From Charina bottae (lineage: Eukaryota > Chordata > Lepidosauria > Squamata > Charinaidae): a DNA stretch of 64,000 bases. The notes under the pieces are model-generated. The model saw nothing but the letters and a program-made list of their open reading frames with translations, was not told the origin of the DNA and ran no database searches. The translations under genes and the position numbers were made by a program. The stretch covers positions 36,692,501-36,756,500 of the forward strand of contig JALMGJ010000008.1 in assembly GCA_023362775.1 (NCBI GenBank). Reading direction: 5' to 3'. Positions 12,501 to 24,200 of this stretch are shown here, one piece after another; positions within the stretch are counted from its first letter, which is position 1; every line of letters begins with the position of its first letter.

Positions 12501-15216
12501 ATGCTGATGCTGGGGAAGGTGGAAGGTGGAAGGCAAAAGCAAGAGGGGCCGACCAAGGGCAAGATGGATGGATGATATTCTGGAGGTGATGGACTCGACT
12601 GTGGGGGAGCTGGAGATGGCGACGGCCGACAGGAAGCTCTGGCGTGGGCTGGTCCATGAAGTCACGAAGAGTCGGAAGCGACTGAACGAATAAACAACAA
12701 CAAAGGCTCCAGATCAAATGATTTGTCGGTCAGGCCAAAAAAAAAAAAAATCCCACTTAGTATGTTTTCAAAACTTGGATACTTCGTACTGTAGTGATTG
12801 GATTTACACATAAGCCAAAATATGGTTTGGTTGTGGATTGTGGAATAGTTTGTTATATGAATCCAACCAACTGTGTTTTATTCAATAGACTATGGCTAAA
12901 AGAAACCATTGCTTAGCACAATGTAGGATACCTACCTCCCCAGCCAAGATTATCAGATCTGGGCTACAAACAGTGGGAGTTTTCTATAACTTTTTGATTC
13001 CATTTAGTGGTTGACCAGATTTTTGCAGCTTGGACCTGGTTGCCCTATTGTTATCACCCTCCCAGTTGTAAAAGCAGGGGGCTTCCTATCCCTATCCCTA
13101 TTCCTTCCCTGGCCATTGGAATGGAGTATTTGTCCCAGCATTTGACTTTATAGTTACAGGATACAGGTATATTTTTCATAAGATCATTAATTTGTCAAAA
13201 GATTTCTTCCCTGCCTCATTCTCACATTGTTAATTTGAAATACCCTTTCTTCCTAGATAGCTATTACCACTGTTCTGGGAATAATTACTGGAGCTGTTTT
13301 TGCTGGAGTTAAAAACGATGCAACTGGCATTCAAAATAGGTTAGTGAATGTAAGAAACACACTTCTAAACCAAATGCAGTTTTTTCCATTAATGTTTTAA
13401 CCTTTTGGATTAGCAAGGGGTAGAGCAGTTGAGTTAAAAAATAATGTTAGTATCACAACCTCCAATATTCTGTTATTTGTACATTCCTTTGCCTGTAGAA
13501 TGGGGAAGGATAATTTCCCAGGAAATTGGATAAATAACTTAGCATCATTCTAATTACTTGAGGGTGTTGTGTGTGTGTGTGTGTGTTTGTGTTTAGAAAA
13601 AAATGGGCAATTTCCATTGGGAGGTCCCTGGCAGGGGTCAACAGCATCAAAATGGCGGCCCTGACTGGGCAATAGAAACCCTGCTCTTTTTGACATGCCA
13701 CATATATTGCATGCCCATAAAAAGGGGCAGAGCTTCAATCACCTAAGTTGTGCCCTCTATTTTGATGCCCTTGATGCTTCTGGTTTCCAGTGTAGTTAAA
13801 CGTTCATCTATTTCTGGTTAGCAAAAGCCACCCAATTCAGAGCATCTCTATCTCCCCACTATCTGAAGTTCAGCAGGAGAGAAAGGACTTCCTGGTTGCT
13901 GTGTTGTATCATGCAGTGACTGGCCACTATATCTGGGTTCCAGATGCACACTAGACAGAAGCAAAGTCTTAAGCTTTCTATAATTTTTTGCTGCAACCTA
14001 GCGGTCATCTGGAATATTACAACTTATATACATATAGATCCCATGTAAAATTCTGCGAATAAAGCATGGTGATAAAGGCCTCATTTGGAAGCACCCTTGA
14101 TTTCCTTATATCGTGATTCCATCATGCTCTGTTTCATTAGCGCTTCACATTTGTGTGCCTTGTTTTTTCCCTCTCTAATTTGAAAATTCTTGGGTTTTCT
14201 TGTAGAATTGGTGCTTTGTTCTTCTTGGCAACTAATCAGGTTTTGAACAGTATTACAACCGTTGAACTTTTTATCACAGAAAAAAGGATATTTATGTAGG
14301 TAAATCTGCATGTAATGGAAAATCAAGTTTCTTCTTATAGTTACTAATTGTATTTGTTTACTCTTTGGTTAATCATTTGTTGGTTTCATTCATAGTGCCC
14401 ATGCATATTTTTTGGCCTGTCATTTGCACCGAACTGTAGTCAAAGTCCCTCTCTTTATTTATACCTAGTGGGAAAGCTGTTCCTACTCTCTCAAGACAGC
14501 AAACTCTCATCTCATTTGGGTACCAGTATTAAGTCAGGTTTTAGGGACAAAAGTAAGCTTAAAAACATCAGTTTAAATCTTAATGAAGGTGTAAAGAATA
14601 CAGTAAGCTTAACAAACCTCCCAGTGAATTCTTGCTTAACATTGAATGTTCATGAACTCATTGGCAATGATTTGCCAGTAAAATCTTTACTGAGGAACAA
14701 CTAAGGCACCCAAACCCATAGCAGGACACCCCGCACCACAAATTTACTTCCAAGGCTCTCCAGAACAGCCAGGTTTTAATGGCTTTCCAAAAACATATAG
14801 AATGAGAACCACTCTAATAATGGGAGGAATCCTGATTCAGAGAAGAGGGGCTACCATCAAAAAGGCTTCTCCCCATGGATCCTGCTGGTGACATTCTATA
14901 AGAGACCTTAGAGAGAGCCCAGCCTTCTCAATCTTAATGGGTGGGCAGAAGCCACTGGGGGAAGACAGCCCCATAGATATTCAGTCCCTGAGCCACATAG
15001 GGCTTTAAAGCTGGCAAACAGCACCTCGCATTGCACCGGTGAATGACCTTGAAGTCTCTTCTGCTAGTGATTAATGGCTCTTCTCCCTGAAATTCCAAAA
15101 GCCATTCTGAGGAGGAATTACTTTTCATGTGGTGGAAAAAATCAGTCCTACAGTTCCAGGTCTGTGCAGATTTTCCCATGGATACAATTTACTGTATATA
15201 GGTAGGTAGAGATGAT

Positions 15217-15253
<37 letters not shown>

Positions 15254-18200
15254 TAGCAAGTATGAAATGTAGCTAAAAAGACTATTTCATATTCAAATGA
15301 ATATTTAAGATAATTGAAGAAAATCCAATAAATAGGCCCCAGTCTGAAACCTGCTATTTGTAAATGCATTTATTTGATTATTCAGGTCTTGAGTATGTAT
15401 ATACTGTATGTGTACATGTGTCTTTTTTCTTGCAGACATGAATATATAAGTGGCTACTATAGAGTGTCTGCATATTTCTTCTCAAAAATAATAGCTGATA
15501 TGATGCCCATGAGGACTTTGCCAGGCATCATCCTCACCAGCCTGAATTATTTCACAATAGGCAAGTAAACCGAGTACTGCGCCCTTTTTGTGGTATAGAG
15601 ATATAAAACTTATTGTTTGCCTTCTGTTTTGTTACTCAGTTCTCTTTTTAGATGTAAACCAACCTTCCCCAGCCTGGTGCCTCATAGATGTCTTAGGACT
15701 AAAACTCCCAGAATTCCTCAGTCAGCATGGTCTTTCTCTTCCAGAACATCTGGAGGGCACCCAGCAGAGGAAACCTGAAATAAAGCATATAGTAGTTTAA
15801 TTCTAAACAAGTAGGCAACTAATTTTCCTACCACATTGTATATATGTGGTGCTACTTACAATGTTTACCTACTCATTGAAGAATTAGATGTTGTGCTAAA
15901 CTAAGCATAGTATGTAGTGCTTGAGCGTGTGTGTGTGTGTGTGATGACAGATTACAGCAGAGCTTTCCAAACTTTTCATGTTGGTGACACACTTTTTAGA
16001 CATGCATCAGTTCATGACACACTCTTACAGCAGGGCATCATTTCACGACACACTCTTACAGCAGGGCATCATTTTGCGACACACTCTTACAGCAGGGCAC
16101 AAGGCAGGCACTAGGACCTGCGCAGAATCACAGCAGGTTTGGAGGCAGCAAGGCACAAGGCAGGCACTAGGACCTGTGCAGAATCACAGCAGGTTTGGAG
16201 GCAGCAAGGCACAAGGCAGGCACTAGGACCTGCGTGGAATCCTGGCAGGGCAGGTTTGGAGGCAGCGAGGCACAAGGCAGGCACTAGGACCTGCACAGAA
16301 TCACAGCAGGTTTGGAGGCAGTGAGGCACAAGGCAGGCACTAGGACCTGTGCAGAATCACAGCAGGTTTGGAGGCAGCAAGGCACAAGGCAGGCACTAGG
16401 ACCTGCATGGAATCCTGGCAGGGCAGGTTTGGAGGCAGCAAGGCACAAGGCAGGCACTAGGACCTGCGTGGAATCCTGGCAGGGCAGGTTTGGACGCAGC
16501 AAGGCACAAGGCAGGCACTAGGACCTGCGTGGAATCCTGGCAGGGCAGGTTTGGAGGCAGCAAGGCACAAGGCAGGCACTAGGACCTGCGTGGAATCCTG
16601 GCAGGGCTCGGAGGCAGCAGCAGCCGCGACACACCCAGACACTGCAGCCGACACACTAACGTGTCCCGACACACAGTTTGGAAAGCTCTGGATTACAGGA
16701 TCCAACCTTGCCAACTTTTTTGACATGCTCCTTCACTAATTTTTTATAAGAGAAATAGAAACACGATCTGATTACAACGGGGGGGTGGGGGGGTGGTAAA
16801 ACCAAAGGCTGAACCTTGCTGATTTTAAAAAGCCCCCTACCTTTCCCTTGGCAGGTATAAGAGGATTATAATTCATGTGTAGATAGGCTTCATTCACTTT
16901 GCTTTCCATATATGCACGTGCAAGAATGAAATGAATGGGCAAGCCATTCCAATGGATGATCTCTGCTGTATGCAAATAATGGATGATTTATCCTCTCAGG
17001 ATAAGCATCAGCAGCAGGGTGAAGTTGGTTTAGAACTTTGCAGTGAGAGACACTTTGGTGTAGTGGTGAAGGGGCTGGCCAGAAACCAGGAGACTGTGAG
17101 TTCTAGTCCTAATTTAGTCCCCAGTTCATAGCTGGGGAATGATTTGGGGGCACATCAGGAAGTCTTTAGCATCAGCATCAGTCAGAGGAGATTGCACTTT
17201 ATAAAACTCATCAATATGGAATTGTTTGGCTTTTAAAAACATACGCAAATCACTGTTAGGTCTTCTTGGCAAAAGGCATCTGAGACACAATTTCATTTCA
17301 TTAGTTCAAAAGGTTTAACATTTTCGGAGCAGATACTGTAGCCCGCAATGTTCTCATCTTGATTCAGCAAACTAGTTAGTGCGAGGATTAAAATGGATCA
17401 CTCGTTGAGCCCCATTTCCAACAGCTTCAAGAGAAGGAGGACCTCAGGGTAGAGAAGAGGTTAAGGGAGGCCACAGACCACAGACAGCTCAACAGGTGAG
17501 TTTGGTCTAGTGGTTAAGGTGCTGGTCTAGAAACCAGGAGTCTGTGAGTTCTAGTCCCGCCTTAGGCATGAAAGCCGGCTGGGTGACCTTGGGCCAGTCA
17601 CTCTCTCTCAGCCCAACCCACCTCACAGGGTTGTTGGTGTGGGGAAAATAGGAGGAGGCGGGAGTATTAGGTATGTCTGCCACCTTGAGTAATATTATAA
17701 AAAGGGTGGGATAAAAATAGAAGAATACGAATAAATGCAAGAAACATTAGGATATAGTTTGGCATTTTATCATCCTCTCAAAGGGTTAACTCCGTTAACA
17801 GTTAACTTGGAACAGCGTTCAAGCATGGCCAAGAAATCCAAAAAGTTAAAAAAAGGCAGTAAACCCTTCCCCCAAAAAACCAACTGTTTGTGATGGCTAA
17901 GCAAGTTCAGTAATTTTGGGAGCTACAGAAACTGTCCATTGTAAAAGAAAAATGGAAAGTCATATAAAAGAGTTTATTCTGTTCCTTACAGCTCATGCCG
18001 TCTGAAGAGAAGGGCATGACTGTACAGAAGCTGTCCTGCAAGGGCCTAGCAATACGCAAAAGAAATTGGAGAGATGTCCCACTTGTTCATTCCATTTGCA
18101 GAATGCTTGAATATGATAAATGAGGTACAGGGATTGCTAAGCCATTGACTTTTCTTTTAATCCGTTCAGTTGTGTCTGATTCTCAGAGACTGCCTGGACA

Positions 18201-21200
18201 AGTCCCTGCAGTTTTCTTGGCAAGGTTTTTCGGAAGTGGTCTGCCATTGCCTCCTTCCTAGGGCTGAGATTCCTGGGTGACTGGCCCAAGGCCACCCAGC
18301 TGGCTTTGTGCCTAAGGCGGGACTAGAACTCATGGACTCCCGGTTTCTAGCCTGATGCCTTAACCACTACACCAAACTCGCTCTCAAGCCATTGACTTAA
18401 GGGGCAGATAAAAACTTAGGCTACAATATCCGGATTGCAAAAATCCACCCACTTGGGGGCATCAGCGGGATATAGAAAAGTCTAACTCTTGCTGTCCTCT
18501 TAGGATTGTCTGGATTTTTTGCAGCCCAGATATGGAAGACTTAATAAAATTATTTTCAACTGACTTGTCAACACAAAATACAGGTAACAGTCATAGCAAA
18601 TAAAAGCAAATTCTGATGTATAACATGGGAGGAAGCCGTGATCGAATTTAGTGGCACTTCCTTCTGAGTAGACACGCAGAAGGCTGATTGCATGGCCGAA
18701 GTATACAACTCTTCTAAGGTTGATGCTAAGTATGTCTGTACATCTGTATACATACACACACACCTATATGTATATATTAATTTCTTGTAGGTTTCAAGCC
18801 AGCTGTGGAGTCCTTCTTTATCATGATGATTACTATTATATTCATTGCATATGCATCTAGTTCTCTCGCTCTGGCAGTTGCAACGGGACAAAACGTTACA
18901 TCAGTTGCAAATCTCATCATAAATATTTGCTTTGTTTTTATGATTGTGAGTGTTTCCTCTCAATATTTACTTGTTGCGTGTACCTAGCCTGTCCTTAAAA
19001 AGCTAGGTTTCAACATTTTGTTCATTTACCTAAACGCTGGCAAACTTCGCTGTGTCAAGAACGGAATCCGAACTCAAACTATGCATTCCGATGCGTGTCT
19101 GATGGGTCAGGGTGGTGGGTCCCAGTGCTGCGTCAACCAGTGGTGTAGTCCGGACAGGAATTTAGAAAAGGAATGCTGAGGCCCTTTCAGCAGGAGATAC
19201 TGTACGCAGTCATGACGTCACTGCCAAAGGAGTTCTGGTGCAAGTTTGTGCAGTGATACCACCATTGTTCCCAATGGTCCCTCTCTGATACCCCAGAGCA
19301 GTGTTTCCCAACCTTGGCAACTTTAAGAGGTGTGGACATCAACTCCCAGAATTCCCCAGCCAGCAAAGTTGCCAAGGTTGAGAAACACTGCCCCAGAGGG
19401 TCCCTGAGCACAGCAGGCCTGGTGTTCCACACTTTGAAGTACTTCAAAATAATGCATATTTCTGTTTAAAGAGGGAGCCTGAAAAAAAATCACTAAGTTC
19501 GGAGACTAGAATTATATCAGTTGCTTCACTGGCCCCAAGAGTGATCCCAGCTAAACTGCTTTGCTTTCTCTAAAAAGGATGACTGACCTTCACATGCTAG
19601 AGAAAATGCAGCATCGACACTTGAAGCTCTTTTGGTGAGCCATTCTACACATCGGCTTCTCCCTCATTAGGTTTGGCATTTAGAAAAAGAGATGTATCAT
19701 CTCTAAAATATATTACTTAGGTACTACATGATGTATTATCATGTATACCTGTATGGCTAGATTGGCACTCATCCGACACACTGGCCGTGCTGAAGAGCAG
19801 TTAGGGAAAGGGCAGTCCCAATGCATTTTGAAGGCACCAGTTTGGGAAAGATGATGTAGAGCAGAGTAGTAAACCTCCAGGGCATACCCCTTGGCTTTAC
19901 ACATCTAAACATCCAATCCCCCTGCCCCCCCCCCCAAAAAAGTTCCCAAACCCCAGCTCCATCACTCATAGAATGGGTGACACCTGTGTGGCCTTTGGCT
20001 GCCAATATTAAATAAAAAGTGCAGCCTCCAATGTACAGGATGGCCCAGCCCTTATCCTGTATTGTTCACACATGAGATTACTATCTAGGGCAGGGCTTTC
20101 CAAAGTTTTCCCACGGCGACACACCAACTGCTGTTGGTGTGTCGCCACGGGAAAACCTGGAAGTGCCGCCCTTGCGGCAGCGCGCAAAAACCCGGAAGCG
20201 CTGCTGCCGCTTTCGGGTTTTGCGCGCCGCGGTTGGTGTGTCGCCGTGGGAAAACCCGGAAGCGCTGATGATCAGCGTTTCCGGGTTGTGTGGCAACACA
20301 CCAGACTGTGTGTGGCAACACACTTTTGTGTCGTGACACACAGTTTTGAAAGCTCTGATCTAGGGCCACCATTATCTGAGCTGCAAATCTGGACAACCAG
20401 TAGACAGCAGCAGAGGTATATAGAAAAATCTAGCTCTTGCCTGACATTTAGTGTCCATCAGATTATAGCAGCCTTTCCTCTGATACGTGCAAACACAACC
20501 ATGCATTCCAGTCTCTGTCTCTGTCTCTGTCTCCATCTCCATCTCCATCAACCTATATAACCCATAGTGGTCTTTGAAACTTTCCATTATTTCTTTCTAT
20601 AACATTTAAATCTAATCAATTGGGCACAGTCCAGACAGGCTGCAGTCCTAACTTAGAAGTATTCCTAAATTCTGTTCACTGCAGGAAAGACATGTATAGG
20701 ATAGTATTATCAGGAATGTAAAAAGTTCCTCTGATTGCACTGTTAACGTAGGAGCCTGCTGAGAAAGAAAAATTACTGGCAGTCTTGGAGCATTTTAGAT
20801 GAAACAAGCTAATTATGACCTAAACTAAGTGTTCTTCAAATATGTGGACTTCAGCTCCCAGAACTCTCTAACCAACTGGGTCATTGTCCAGGTTGGGGAA
20901 GACTAGCCGAAGGAAAGCTAGTCCATAAGATATGGACTAAGGTCCATATCCTTAGTCCATAGCCTAAGGAAAGCAGGATATGTCAGATGCATGAGACAGT
21001 ATCCTGAGTAACTTGTATGGGATATGTACAGTATACCTGTAACACACGATAAATTCATGAATCTGATTAGCTTAACTGTAGACTAAGTTAACCATACTCA
21101 TTAAAGCTTCACTCTTAAAAATATAATAAGACACTTCATTGCTTTTTCTATTGCAGACTAACAGGGTTACCAATTCAGGAATTTGGGCCTGATAGTCTGC

Positions 21201-24200
21201 CCTGTATACATGAAACCTGACACATATTTTGGCTCTCTGGAGGCAATGCAGGCTCTACCTGCTTTGGAATTACAAATGCAAATCGTTTTCCATGTTTCCT
21301 TGCTACTAATTTCCCCATGCAGATAAGCACCGGTTTTAGAGCATGAAAGGCACTAAAAATAATATGCTTGCACCTAACCATGGGACAAACATGTCCTGAC
21401 AATCCCTTTTCTGCCATCTCCCCATGACATTAACTTCATCTCATCTCCTGCCCTTGAGTAAGACAGGCAAAAGTCACCTTCAGCTGTTAGCTCTTCTATT
21501 TAATCACGACACCATCCAAGGGTATCTTCAGGGTATACAGAATCTCTTAGGCTCTGTCACCCAGTAATTTGGAGGAAAGTCACGGGATCAGGAGCGATTG
21601 GGGCCAGAGGCAGTAGAGGCAGGATCAGCGTTGGCGGATTTCATGCTGGGTTGTTTTCTCACAGCTCAGGGATGGGTGGCTAGCACTATGGCTTGTTGGT
21701 GCAGAAAGGCCAGGGACTTTCAATTTGCTGGCAAGAGGGAGCTTGTGAATTTCCAGAGAAAATATTCTTTTGAAAATGGCCTAAAAATATGAATCATAAA
21801 TAAATGAATTCCAGGAACTTTGCTTCTCAGTAAATATGAAAGTCACAAATCTACCTGTGTACCGTATACTATATATGTAATGACAATTATTGATGAAGAA
21901 TGAATCCCGCACATAAATCTGAAATATTTTAGGGAGCTCTACACAAAATTCTGTGCTGTAACAGCCCTCTTCCCCCTCCCCTCTTTTTTCTTGCAGGTTT
22001 TTTCTGGTGTGCTGGTAAATATCACAACCATTTCACCTTGGTTATTGTGGCTGAAGTACTTCAGTATCCCTCGCTATGGCCTGAATGTAATTATTTATTA
22101 CTATTACTATTACTATTTGTGAAAGAACTCATCACCCAATATTCTCAAATTTGTAGAATTGACTGGAGAATGGTCTTCTCTTCCTCGGCACAGCTTCATG
22201 TGGCCTCTCAGGGCTAGAGTGGACATGTGCCTGTTTAGGAATATATTGCCTTATTCTGAGTTAGGCAGTTAGGGTTGTGTGTGTGTGTCTGTGTGTGTGT
22301 TTTCCTACAGTCTTGCCTTGTTGTCAGCCATCTTTTGTAGGTCAGCCATTTTTCGCGCTTCTGGGTTGTCATGTGACACACTTGGGGCCCCCAGGCGACA
22401 CAGTTTTGTGTCGCGACACACAGTTTGGAAAGCCCTGGCATATGGTAACATTTGCCCTGGGATAGCGCAAGACTTTTATATGCACAACGCTGGAAAGATC
22501 CACATATACCTACAGTGGAAGATTGGATTATTAAATTAATGGATTTGGCCCAAATGGCAAAGTTCACAGCTTTAATAAGAGAGAACACCGTCTTCGGATT
22601 CATCTCTACTTGGCAACCACTTTTAGACTACTGGCTTGTGATGGAAAAAAATGAAGCTTTAATTGCGGGTTTTAGTGACTAAATGGTTTGCTTTGATAGA
22701 AATAAGTGCTTTCCAGATATTTTGGACTTCAATTTCAACTTCCATAATTTTTCACTGGCAAAACACAAAAGATGGCATCGGTTTGTGGAAGCATTGTTTT
22801 AAACAATGAGAAATGGAATGGGGTAGGTAGGATGGAGATGTAAGATCGTTTCTTTGTATGTTTCAGATCCTGTAACCAAGAAGGTGGTATGTGTTGAGTC
22901 TGTAGCCTATGTAATATTGGTTTGGTCCATATTTCCCTTCTATTTCCAATTAATCTATTATCATCAAGATTTCCAGAAAGTTGAATTAGGGAATTTCAGT
23001 GCTAGCGACAGTTCAAGCAGTGCTGTTGCTTGAAGCAAAGCCCCACTTCTAGAAGCAGTGGTTGCAGAAGTCTTAGAGGACCATTCAGGCACCTTTTCTG
23101 TTGTACAGTAATTATTGCTTGTCCTCCGCCCTAGGGCCACCATTCCCCACAATCTATCCTTTTGCACAAGAAAGCCCCTTGGGAGAAAACATTGTTAATC
23201 TGTCTGCCAAGGAATTCTAGCACATCTCCTACAGAACCTTTCAGGGGATTCTGGGAAATGTTCTCCATTGCACACTTTGTCCAGGGCTGGCCTTTAGTAT
23301 ATCACTATTGTTTCCTGTGAGCCAGCTTTGTATTCAAGCAACCTAATCTGTATAGTGAAATGAAGGATTCATAGTGTGGAGCAAACTACTTTCATGGAAG
23401 CTCTTTAGCAAATGTGCTTCTTCTGAGGAGTTCCAGACCCACGTCTGGCAATCTTTTGACCTTACAACCTGAAAAATCTAATAGTTCCTAATCTGATATT
23501 GACATCTAGTGGATTATTTTGAGAACTTCATGTGGTACCTCTTAAAAGAAACACTTCTATCCTACATAGTGGCAAAAAAATAGGAGTCTGAGGTTTTAAC
23601 ACATTACAAATGTTAATTGATAAGACACTTGAAATTGGAGTCATGGGTAACCTGCATCTGCATAACCAACCTATCTTCCCCTCCCTCCCCCCCCTTTACC
23701 CCAATTTAAAACCTACATCAGTCTAGGCCAGAGCTTTCCAAACTGTGTGTCGCAACACAAAAGTGTGTCGCCACACAACCCGGAAGCGCTGATCATCATC
23801 AGCGCTTCCGGGTTTTACCGGGGCGACACACCAATTACAGCGCGAAAAACCTGGAAGCGGCAGCAGCGCTTCCGGGTTTTTGCACGCTGCCGCAATTCCG
23901 GGTTTTCCCGCGGCGACACACCAACGGCGGTTGGTGTGTCACCGCGGGAAAAACTTCGGAAAGCCCTGGTCTAGGCACTTTATGCATCTGACGAAGTGAG
24001 CTGTAGCTCACAAACGCTCATGTCTTTTAATAGTCCTACATGGTGCTACTGATTTTGTGATGGGCCAAGAAGCCTCAAAGGCTCCCTTCCAGCTCTATAA
24101 CTTTTGAATTAACAGTGTCTGTGATTAGAGCTAAATATGCAAATGGATCCACTAGTTTTGATGCAGTGCCTCTTTGGAGGTTTAGAAAGAGGCATGGATC

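Noticed and set aside
15958..16690. CRISPR-like regularly spaced repeats
   Set aside because: Units are contiguous tandem repeats without unique spacers, inside a transposon in a vertebrate genome.
16111..16726. Repeating frames coding [13 protein letters not shown] units
   Set aside because: Translation of the ~60-base tandem units in the hAT element at 15958-16690.
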